Shown here: one piece after another, positions 1 to 5,342 of the stretch
How the letters are laid out: every line of letters begins with the position of its first letter
Numbering within the stretch: the first letter of the stretch is position 1
From: Acidobacteriota bacterium
Lineage (GTDB): Bacteria; Acidobacteriota; Terriglobia; Terriglobales; Acidobacteriaceae
Reading direction: 5' to 3'
Assembly (NCBI GenBank): GCA_021811745.1
Contig: JAJZNH010000110.1
Span: forward strand, 1-5,342
Length of the DNA stretch: 5,342 nt
The notes under the pieces: model-generated
Databases searched by the model: none
Seen by the model: the letters and a program-made list of their open reading frames with translations, nothing else
What the model was told of the DNA's origin: nothing
Translations under genes and position numbers: made by a program

Positions 1-48
1 CCTGGTGAAAGACCCAACCTCGGCAAACGCTTGACGCCGAAGTCTGCC

Positions 49-62
49 ATAACGAACGTTAT
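49..62. promoter_or_regulatory. 14-bp palindrome, candidate operator upstream of the hydrolase operon
   Basis: ATAACG (49-54) and CGTTAT (57-62) are perfect inverted arms around a central AA. The site lies about 50 bp upstream of the -35-like box at 113 and about 170 bp upstream of the first gene. Short dyads of this kind are typical binding sites of dimeric repressors and activators, and sugar-utilisation operons are often controlled this way. No second copy was noticed in the window and no regulator gene is present, so the operator role is inference. A 14-bp dyad can also occur by chance. Confidence 0.3.
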
Positions 63-112
63 ACGCTGAAGTGTGTTACTTGTGCAATAATTTTCATTTT
101 CGCATCATTGGT

Positions 113-141
113 TTGACACTCCAGAAACGGGTGTGTAGAAC
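113..141 (+). promoter_or_regulatory. Sigma70-like promoter candidate for the two-gene hydrolase operon
   Basis: A perfect TTGACA (113-118) is followed after 17 bp by TAGAAC (136-141), which matches the TATAAT consensus at four of six positions. The preceding stretch (about 80-115) is distinctly AT-rich compared with the rest of the window, as expected for an upstream promoter region. The start of transcription would fall near 148, giving a leader of roughly 85 nt before the ATG at 233. The perfect -35 box and ideal spacing support the call; the weak -10 box limits it. Confidence 0.45.
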
Positions 142-163
142 AATTTTGGGCTGGCGAGTCGTT

Positions 164-182
164 CCCGGAGCAGGAATCCGGG
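164..182 (+). other. Possible 5' leader hairpin
   Basis: CCCGG (164-168) and CCGGG (178-182) can pair as a 5-bp all-GC stem with a 9-nt loop, inside the predicted untranslated leader of the first gene. TTCC (162-165) with GGAA (173-176) forms a competing pairing in the same place. No known riboswitch or attenuator class is recognised, and there is no T-run after the stem, so it is not an intrinsic terminator. It may be fortuitous structure in GC-rich DNA. Confidence 0.2.
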
Positions 183-232
183 CCTCGGCTCGGGCATAAA
201 TCCGCATAGACCTTCGCGCGTGACAGTGAGAA

Positions 233-1795
233 ATGATGGATCGCAGAGAGTTGATGAAGCTGGGAACTGGAACCGTGTTCTCCGGGGTGGTGGCCTCCGG
301 CAGCGCCGCTGTACCCGCCGGGGTCGGCAGCCGGCAAGTTGAGCAATGGACTGTTTTCGAGGTCGAGGCGCCAGGGCCGGCCTCGGGGAATCCCTTTGTG
401 GATGTGACATTTGGCGCTCGCTTTACCCAGGGCCACCGCACAGTGGATGTGACCGGTTTCTATGACGGTAGTGGCGTATATCGGGTGCGATTCTCGCCCG
501 ACACGGCAGGGCGCTGGAGCTATGAAACAACCAGTAATGCGCGGGAATTAACCGGCCTGTCGGGAACCTTCGAGTGCTTGCCTGCTCAAACCGGAAATCT
601 CGGCCCTGTCGGCACAGCGCACTCATTCCATTTTCAATATGCCGACGGCACTCCGTACTTCCCTTTCGGCACCACCTGCTATTCCTATGGTTTCGTCGGC
701 GCGCCGCTTGACCAGGAAACGCTGGAGAACCTGAAGGCTGCCGGCTTCAACAAGGTCCGGATGTGCCTGCTGCCCAAACCGCTCGGCAAACTCCAGCCGG
801 TAGCCATGCCCTTTGAACAGCTTGCATCCGCCTCGCCCGCGCGTGCAGAGGAGGCGAGCACGGGCGGCGCGGGCAAGGAGCGCTTCGACCTGGCGCGGTT
901 CAACCCGGCCTATTTTCAGCTAGTGGAACGGCGCATTCAGGATTTGCTGGCGGCCAACATCGAGGCAGATGTCATCCTCTTTCATCCCTACGATGCCTGG
1001 GGTTTCAAGTCGATGGGACAAGAGGCGGACGACCGCTACCTGCGCTATGCGGTCGCGCGCCTTTCCGCATACCGGAATGTGTGGTGGTCTATTGCCAATG
1101 AGTATGACCTCATCAAGTCAAAATCGATGAAAGACTGGGACCGCTACTTCCGCATCGTCGCGGAGAACGATCCGTGCAGCCGCCTGCGTTCGATTCATCA
1201 CAGCCGAGTGATGTATGACTACACCAAACCGTGGTGCACGCACGCCAGTCTGCAAGCCTATGACTTCGACAAATCGGCCGCGCGCCGTGCTGCGTGGAAC
1301 AAGCCCATCATCTACGACGAGATTCAGTACGAGGGCAACATCTCGCGCCGCTGGGGGAATCTTTCGCCGCAAGAGATGACGTACCGCTTCTGGCGCGCCA
1401 TCGTGAACGGCGTGTATGCCACGCACGGCGAAAGCTACATGTCTACGGACGGAAATCCCGTCTGGTCTGACGCCGGAAGGCTGCATGGAGCCAGCCCGGC
1501 GCGCATCGCTTTCCTGCACAAGCTGCTCGAACGCACTGGTACAACCGGGCTGATGGCCGCGGAAAATCCGTACTATCTTAATGCGGGAAATCCCGGTCAG
1601 CTGTATCTCTGGTATTTCGACTATCACTGCGCGGGCGAGTATGAGTTTCCGCTGCCCGAAACGGCGCGATTCAAGGCGACCATGATTGATCCGTGGGCGA
1701 TGACGGCTTCTCCCGTAGCAGGAACCTTTGGCGGCAAAAGCAAAATTACCCTGAGCGGCAAACCGTATCAGGCTGTGCTCTTTGAGAAGGTCTAA
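233..1795 (+). CDS. Tat-exported DUF5060/DUF5605-type putative glycoside hydrolase
   Basis: Predicted exported carbohydrate-active enzyme of 520 residues. The N-terminus has a twin-arginine signal (D-R-R-E-L-M-K at residues 3-9, then a hydrophobic Ala/Gly/Val stretch to about 30), so it is probably exported folded. Residues about 36-115 form a beta-rich module resembling DUF5060 (FVDVTFGARF, GFYDGSGVYRVRF, GRWSYET). Residues about 125-420 resemble the apiosidase-like/DUF4038 TIM barrel. Residues about 440-520 fit a C-terminal DUF5605-like beta domain. Clan GH-A-like candidates are acid/base Glu290 (WWSIANEYD) and nucleophile Glu363 or Glu367 (IIYDEIQYEG). An Ala/Ser/Gly-rich segment at about 197-215 interrupts the barrel. 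In-frame stops at 221 and 227 limit the start to the tandem ATGs at 233 and 236; the Shine-Dalgarno is weak (GTGAGA, 226-231). The stop falls just before the next gene. Substrate unknown; the family assignment is from memory of motifs. Confidence 0.9.
   Translation: MMDRRELMKLGTGTVFSGVVASGSAAVPAGVGSRQVEQWTVFEVEAPGPASGNPFVDVTFGARFTQGHRTVDVTGFYDGSGVYRVRFSPDTAGRWSYETTSNARELTGLSGTFECLPAQTGNLGPVGTAHSFHFQYADGTPYFPFGTTCYSYGFVGAPLDQETLENLKAAGFNKVRMCLLPKPLGKLQPVAMPFEQLASASPARAEEASTGGAGKERFDLARFNPAYFQLVERRIQDLLAANIEADVILFHPYDAWGFKSMGQEADDRYLRYAVARLSAYRNVWWSIANEYDLIKSKSMKDWDRYFRIVAENDPCSRLRSIHHSRVMYDYTKPWCTHASLQAYDFDKSAARRAAWNKPIIYDEIQYEGNISRRWGNLSPQEMTYRFWRAIVNGVYATHGESYMSTDGNPVWSDAGRLHGASPARIAFLHKLLERTGTTGLMAAENPYYLNAGNPGQLYLWYFDYHCAGEYEFPLPETARFKATMIDPWAMTASPVAGTFGGKSKITLSGKPYQAVLFEKV
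1784..1790 (+). promoter_or_regulatory. Shine-Dalgarno inside the end of the first gene (translational coupling)
   Basis: GAGAAGG lies within the last codons of the upstream hydrolase gene, whose TAA is at 1793-1795. It sits 6 nt before a TTG at 1797 and 15 nt before the ATG at 1806, both in the frame of the downstream gene. The spacing favours TTG 1797 on ribosome-binding grounds, while ATG 1806 is the stronger start codon. Either way, ribosomes finishing the first gene are placed to start the second. Confidence 0.55.
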
Positions 1796-1805
1796 GTTGA
1801 ACACA

Positions 1806-4481
1806 ATGAAATTGCGCACTCAATGGATGAGCCGCGGCATTGCCGGCGTGACGGCCATGTTGGCGCTTGCGCTGTTCGGCGCGGCCTCAGCCGCGGCGGC
1901 ATCGTCTCCGGTCAAGGTGATCACTTCGAAAAGCGCAACGCCGCGTGAATTATGGGGAGCGCAGCAACTGCGCAAGGCTCTGGCTGGCGTAAAAGACGCA
2001 CCGCACGGCGCGCGCATTGTGGCGGCACTGCGCACGGCGCCAGAACTCGCGCACTTCAATCTGCCTGAGTTCTGGCCTCAGGCCGAAGAAGCATTCCTGA
2101 TCAAGCAGGTGGGAAAAACGTGGGTGGTGGCAGGCAGTGATCCCTCCGGCGTTCTCTACGGCGAACTGGAAATGGACGACCGCATTCGGGCCGCCGGCGC
2201 GCTGCCTGAGGGCATCAACGACATGGAGCACCCCGCGCTGAAGCTGCGCGGCACGTGCATCGGCATGCAAAAGCAGGAGATCACTTACGAAGGTGCAGAG
2301 TACGATTATCCCTACACGCCGCAGAACTTTCCCTTCTTCTACGACAAGGCGCAGTGGGTCAAGTATCTCGACATGATGGCCGAGGAGCGCTACAACACGC
2401 TCTATCTGTGGAACGGCCACCCGTTCACCAGCCTGCTCAAGCTGCCCCGCTATCCTGAGGCGCAGGAGCTGCCCCCCGCGCAGCTCGACCAGAACATCGC
2501 CATGTTCAAGTGGCTCACCGCCGAGGCCGACAAGCGCGGCATCTGGGTCCTGCAGGGCTTTTACAACATCCATCTCTCGCACACCTTCGCGCGCGCGCAT
2601 CACCTGCCCTATCACCTGTCTGCACCGAATCCATTGGCTACCGCATATACGCGCTACGTGATCTCGGAGTTCGTGCGCGAGTATCCGCACGCCGGCCTGA
2701 TGATGACGCTGGGCGAGGCGCTGGCCCCGCGCTACGGCGCCGAGTGGCTCACGCAGGCCATCATTCCCGGCGTGAAGGATGGCTTGAAGGAGTTGGGCAT
2801 CACCACGGAACCGCCCATCGTGGTTCGCGCGCATGCAACCGATATTGACGCGGTGATGAAGGCCGCGCTGCCGCTCTACTCCAACATCGATACCATGTTC
2901 AAGTGGAACGGCGAATCGCTCACGTGGACCAACGTGCGCGGGCCGGTTCGCGACCGCTTCAAAATGCTCGCTGAGACCTCCAATGTGGCCATCGCCAATG
3001 TGCATCTGCTCTCCAACCTGGAGCCGTTCCGCTGGGGCGATCCCGATTTTATCCGCCAGACGCTCATCAACTTTCAGCGCATCGGTATCGGCGGCCTGCA
3101 CCTGTATCCGCTGCGCTATTGGGATTGGCCCTACTCCGGCGACAATGCCACACCGCGCCTGATGCAGACCGATCGCGACTGGATCTGGTTCGCCGCCTGG
3201 GGACGTTACGCATGGAATCCCTTCCGCGATCCCGCAAAGGAGCACGCGTATTGGGTTGCGCAGTTCGCGCGGAGATACGGCACGCAAGAAGCGGGCGAAA
3301 AGCTGCTGGGTGCCTACACGCTGGCAGGCCCTTGCCAGCCAAGCCTGCTGCCGCGCATCGGCATCACCGAGGGCAACCGCCAGGCGCTTACGCTGGGCAT
3401 GACCATGCCACAGCTCATTGATCCTGATCGCTTCAATCCCGCTGTCACGTTGTGGACTGGCGACGCGCCTCCGGGCGAGCGGCTCCCGGAATACGTTGCC
3501 GCGGAAGTGAAGCACGAGCCGCACCACGGTGAAACGCCGATCGGCGTCAGCAACGAGACGGTTGCGGCCTCGCGCCAGGCGCTCGCAGACGCCGAAGCTG
3601 CAGCGCCTTATGTCACCCGCAACAAGGCGGAATATGAGCGCGTCGTCAACGATATGCGGGCCATCTCGCTGCTCATGCAGTTCTACAACGCCAAGACCAA
3701 AGCGGCCGAGCAGGTTCTGCTCTACGGCTACGACCACGAAGCGGCGCACCTGCAGCAAGCCGACACGCTCCTTGCCGAAAGCGTCAATCGCTTCAAAGAG
3801 CTCACGCAGGTGGCTGGTCCTGCTTACCTGACCGCGACCGGCATGGAAACCTCGCAGCGCCGCATTCCCTTCCCCGGGGGAATGAAGAACTACCCCAACT
3901 GGCAACAGTGCCTGCCGATGTATGAAAAAGAGCTCGCTACATTTCGCAAGCGGAGAGCCGCGCTGCTCTCCGGTAACGCTGCGCAAAGCATCGGCACTGC
4001 AAAGCCCTTTCCGCAGGTGGGCTTCACGCTCAGGCCCGGCGCGGGCGAAGCATTCACTGTTGAGAAAGGCGCTCAGCTATTCCAGGGCCGGGGCCCGGCG
4101 ATCTCCGGCGTTGCCCCGGAACTGGTGGGAATGCGCGGAATCAGGATTTCGCCGCACCAAGGCGGAACACTCGATTTCACTCTGGCGCGGCCCGCGCAGA
4201 TTCTGCTGGGCTACCAGGCGAATGCATCGAAGGAAAACTCTGTGCTCGATCCTGAAACGGAGCAATGGAATCTGCTGCTGCTCAACGCGGTCAGCGCCCC
4301 CAAAGTACCGGCCATGGCCGTATGGGCCAAGCCTCTGCCCGCAGGCGCGAACGAACTCGATCTCGGCAAGGGAGACTATGTAGTGCTGGGCTTCATCCCC
4401 GCGGACTATCACGTCACGCCGCATGTGAACTTCGCCGCATCCGGCAATGGGCCAGCCAATCTGGATTGGCTCTTCGAGTAG
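1806..4481 (+). CDS. Large secreted glycoside hydrolase-like protein (GH67/GH20-type N-domain plus TIM barrel)
   Basis: Predicted secreted carbohydrate-active protein, 891 residues from ATG 1806. In-frame TTG codons at 1797 (better Shine-Dalgarno spacing) and 1782 would add 3 or 8 residues. Residues 1-33 are a Sec signal: basic start, hydrophobic GVTAMLALALFG, Ala-rich cleavage zone. Residues about 36-135 resemble the alpha/beta domain preceding the barrel in GH67, GH20 and GH84 enzymes (ATPRELWGAQQLRKAL, WVVAGSDPSGVLYGELEM). Residues about 145-480 show successive barrel-like strands: YNTLYLW 197-202, GIWVLQGFY 245-253, GLMMTLGEAL 297-306, NIDTMFKWNGE 360-370 and GGLHLYPLRYWDW 429-441. Glu304 and Glu370 are plausible catalytic acids by analogy only. 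A helical region follows (about 585-735), then a beta-rich C-terminal domain from about 750 with unknown role. The gene follows the DUF5060-type hydrolase with translational coupling. Exact CAZy family and substrate are not recognised; relatives may be annotated as glucuronidase- or galacturonidase-like. Confidence 0.85.
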   Translation: MKLRTQWMSRGIAGVTAMLALALFGAASAAAASSPVKVITSKSATPRELWGAQQLRKALAGVKDAPHGARIVAALRTAPELAHFNLPEFWPQAEEAFLIKQVGKTWVVAGSDPSGVLYGELEMDDRIRAAGALPEGINDMEHPALKLRGTCIGMQKQEITYEGAEYDYPYTPQNFPFFYDKAQWVKYLDMMAEERYNTLYLWNGHPFTSLLKLPRYPEAQELPPAQLDQNIAMFKWLTAEADKRGIWVLQGFYNIHLSHTFARAHHLPYHLSAPNPLATAYTRYVISEFVREYPHAGLMMTLGEALAPRYGAEWLTQAIIPGVKDGLKELGITTEPPIVVRAHATDIDAVMKAALPLYSNIDTMFKWNGESLTWTNVRGPVRDRFKMLAETSNVAIANVHLLSNLEPFRWGDPDFIRQTLINFQRIGIGGLHLYPLRYWDWPYSGDNATPRLMQTDRDWIWFAAWGRYAWNPFRDPAKEHAYWVAQFARRYGTQEAGEKLLGAYTLAGPCQPSLLPRIGITEGNRQALTLGMTMPQLIDPDRFNPAVTLWTGDAPPGERLPEYVAAEVKHEPHHGETPIGVSNETVAASRQALADAEAAAPYVTRNKAEYERVVNDMRAISLLMQFYNAKTKAAEQVLLYGYDHEAAHLQQADTLLAESVNRFKELTQVAGPAYLTATGMETSQRRIPFPGGMKNYPNWQQCLPMYEKELATFRKRRAALLSGNAAQSIGTAKPFPQVGFTLRPGAGEAFTVEKGAQLFQGRGPAISGVAPELVGMRGIRISPHQGGTLDFTLARPAQILLGYQANASKENSVLDPETEQWNLLLLNAVSAPKVPAMAVWAKPLPAGANELDLGKGDYVVLGFIPADYHVTPHVNFAASGNGPANLDWLFE
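4454..4471 (+). other. Perfect inverted repeat at the 3' end of the large hydrolase gene
   Basis: AGCCAATC (4454-4461) and GATTGGCT (4464-4471) are perfect 8-bp arms around TG. As RNA this folds into a 7-bp stem with a CTGG loop, ending 7 nt before the TAG stop at 4479. It encodes part of the C-terminal PANLDWLFE. No T-run follows, so it does not look like a classical intrinsic terminator. It could protect the 3' end of the transcript or act with the GC-rich dyads just downstream. Confidence 0.4.
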
Positions 4482-4500
4482 GGCGCAGCCGCCTGCATTC

Positions 4501-4543
4501 GACTCCGCTTCCCCCGCAACCCTGCGTCATTCCGAGCGGAGCC
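4501..4543. other. Nested GC-rich dyad between convergent genes, possible bidirectional terminator
   Basis: CTCCGCT (4503-4509) pairs perfectly with AGCGGAG (4535-4541), and its 25-nt loop contains a smaller hairpin, CGCA (4515-4518) with TGCG (4523-4526). The structure lies 20 bp after the stop of the forward operon and downstream of the reverse PAS gene, where both transcripts must end. Neither strand has a clear T-run after the stem, so intrinsic termination is uncertain. The right arm is part of the repeat-like element at 4524-4556. Confidence 0.3.
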
Positions 4544-4556
4544 GGGGCATCTGCGG
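4524..4556. repeat. Repeat-like intergenic element (GTCATTCCGAGCGGAG type)
   Basis: GTCATTCCGAGCGGAG (4526-4541) followed by a GGGGCATCTGCGG tail (4544-4556) resembles a short element that I recall as scattered in many copies between genes in Acidobacteriota and some other phyla. Only one copy is present here, so repetition cannot be shown from this window, and the boundaries are approximate. It lies between the forward operon and the broken end of the reverse PAS gene, close to where the PAS homology stops. Confidence 0.35.
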
Positions 4557-4561
4557 CCGCG

Positions 4562-4648
4562 CTTCCTTTCAAGGTGGAGGCTATAAATGCCCGCGGTGGG
4601 CGCGTTCAGAAGAAGGAGATATTGCTCCTCGCTTTCCCGCAGCGGATT
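4562..4648 (-). pseudogene. In-frame remnant of a third PAS domain beyond the stop codon of the PAS gene
   Basis: Reading on the reverse strand in the same frame as the PAS gene, the codons after TAG (4651-4649) give NPLRESEEQYLLLLN (4648-4604), then APTAGIYSLHLERK (4603-4562). This matches the usual link into, and start of, a further PAS domain in multi-PAS sensors (typically E-x-L-R-E-S-E-E-x-Y/F-x-x-L-L-N-S-x-A-E-G-I-Y-x-x-D-L-E-G). The stop occupies the position where such proteins usually have Glu, so a single GAG to TAG change would explain it. After about 4562 the frame becomes Arg-rich and unlike any PAS, at the edge of repeat-like DNA. The rest of the domain and any kinase or other output module are absent. 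The translation was done by hand from the sequence; the family match is from memory. Confidence 0.8.
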
Positions 4649-5342
4649 CTAAATGGTCTTCGAGCTGGTGATATCGACGCTGATGCCCACCATGTGAGGG
4701 GAAGGTTCAGACAGAATGACAGCCTGTGCATCAATCCAGCAGATGGAGCTATCAGGACGCACGACGCGGAACTGAGACGCATAATTCCCGGTCCGGCGGA
4801 AGAGAACTTTGCAGATAGCTGCTTCAACCGCATCACGGTCATCAGGATGGATACGGGCAACCACTTCATTCAGGCGGCCGGAAAACGCCTCACGCGTAAG
4901 GCCCCACTGCCGGTACGTCTCCTCCGAACAGACAACAGCATTTGTTTGAAGATCCCAATCCCAAAGACCAATGCGAAGGCCGGCTTGTTGCGCCAGTTCC
5001 ATCCGTTTCTGCCAGCTCATCGCTGTGAGTTCCATCCGCGTCAGCTCTGTAACATCGCGCAGGATGCAGGCAACCGCACGCACGCCGCTCTCATCCTCAA
5101 TCGGAGCGTATGAGACGGTCAGGTCTCTTTCACCGGATCGCGGAAACACATGTTTCGTCCGGTATTCAATATGCCTTCCCTTGAAAGCCTCATCAATCCA
5201 GGGCTTGACAACCCGCTCGAAGGTCTCCTGCCCTATCACTGCAGGAACCAAATGGCCCACAACCTGATCTGCGGGCGCGCCGCGATATTCAAGATACGCT
5301 CGATTCGCAAGGAGATAACGGTAGTTGCGGTCAATCACTACC
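4649..5342 (-). CDS. PAS-domain sensor protein, cut by the window edge and probably 3'-truncated
   Basis: Partial reverse-strand gene. The frame is open to the right edge (GTA GTG ATT GAC...), so the GTG at 5338-5336 is probably internal, not the start. About 230 residues are visible; numbering here counts from that GTG. The first PAS domain spans about 1-99 (IDRNYRYLLANRAYLEYRG, closing with CILRDVTEL). A short helical linker covers 100-115 (RMELTAMSWQKRMELAQ). A second, PAS_3-like domain runs about 116-224 (GLWDWDL, IHPDDRDAVEAAI, YASQFRVVRPD, MVGISVDIT). PAS domains sense ligands, redox state or light, usually to control an attached kinase, cyclase or regulator. Here the protein stops at TSSKTI immediately after the second PAS with no output domain, and homologous sequence continues in frame past the stop. 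No transmembrane segment is visible in this part. Most likely a degraded sensor kinase relative; a functional PAS-only product is possible. Confidence 0.85.
   Translation of the reverse strand, partial: VVIDRNYRYLLANRAYLEYRGAPADQVVGHLVPAVIGQETFERVVKPWIDEAFKGRHIEYRTKHVFPRSGERDLTVSYAPIEDESGVRAVACILRDVTELTRMELTAMSWQKRMELAQQAGLRIGLWDWDLQTNAVVCSEETYRQWGLTREAFSGRLNEVVARIHPDDRDAVEAAICKVLFRRTGNYASQFRVVRPDSSICWIDAQAVILSEPSPHMVGISVDITSSKTI

Noticed and set aside
1..69. Possible C-terminal tail of an upstream forward gene
   Set aside because: Two forward frames are open from the left edge: one ends with TGA at 32-34 (LVKDPTSANA), the other with TGA at 67-69 (ending ITNVIR). Too little sequence is visible to choose between them or to recognise a family.
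1118..1819. 233-residue reverse open frame antisense to the DUF5060-type gene
   Set aside because: No recognisable domain or plausible ribosome-binding context, and the forward strand has conserved hydrolase motifs across the same region.
1950..3986. 678-residue reverse-strand open frame antisense to the large hydrolase gene
   Set aside because: It lies entirely opposite a convincing secreted hydrolase with signal peptide and fold-like motifs. Long antisense frames are common in GC-rich coding DNA, and its Arg/His/Val-rich product shows no recognisable domain.
4589..4601. GCCC-GCGGT-GGGC hairpin in the convergent gap
   Set aside because: A 4-bp stem in GC-rich DNA is expected by chance, and the sequence is explained by the degraded PAS coding frame.
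4614..4629. AGGAG/CTCCT inverted repeat with ATATTG loop as a terminator of the PAS gene
   Set aside because: The stem is only 5 bp with no T-run, and the segment is better explained as codons of the third-PAS remnant (EEQYLL).
4265..5113. 282-residue forward open frame spanning the end of the large hydrolase, the intergenic gap and the PAS gene antisense
   Set aside because: It crosses two genes of other frames, begins inside the hydrolase, and its product is Arg/Pro-rich without domain signature. The reverse strand carries clear PAS homology.

Overview
The window is GC-rich, tightly packed bacterial DNA. It holds two complete forward-strand genes, about 0.23 kb of upstream control region, and one partial reverse-strand gene running off the right edge. 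The mix of a Tat-exported DUF5060-type glycoside hydrolase, a large Sec-exported barrel hydrolase, a multi-PAS sensor and a GTCATTCCGAGCGGAG-type intergenic element fits a soil Acidobacteriota (Terriglobia-like) genome. That assignment rests on recalled family distribution, not on a marker gene.

Layout. Positions 1-232 are mostly non-coding: a 14-bp palindrome (49-62), a sigma70-like promoter candidate (113-141) and a putative leader hairpin (164-182). Positions 233-1795 encode a Tat-targeted DUF5060/DUF5605-type putative glycoside hydrolase. Positions 1806-4481 (alternative starts TTG 1797 or 1782) encode an about 891-residue secreted protein with a GH67/GH20-like N-terminal domain, a TIM-barrel-like core and a C-terminal beta domain. 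The two genes almost touch, and the Shine-Dalgarno of the second lies inside the end of the first, so they form a translationally coupled pair. The likely role is outer-compartment breakdown of a plant or microbial glycan; the substrate cannot be read from the sequence.

Positions 4482-4648 separate this operon from a convergent reverse-strand gene (4649-5342, partial) encoding at least two PAS domains. The most notable observation is here. The PAS reading frame continues in phase beyond its TAG stop into an unmistakable start of a third PAS domain (NPLRESEEQYLLLLN...GIYSLHLE, 4648-4568). That remnant then ends where GC-rich repeat-like DNA begins. The PAS gene is therefore probably the decayed, 3'-truncated remains of a longer sensor protein (histidine kinase or similar) that has lost its output domain. 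I see no RNA genes, CRISPR array, transposase or integrase. I did not find a clearly new multi-gene system; the best candidates for follow-up are the uncharacterised hydrolase pair and the broken PAS sensor.
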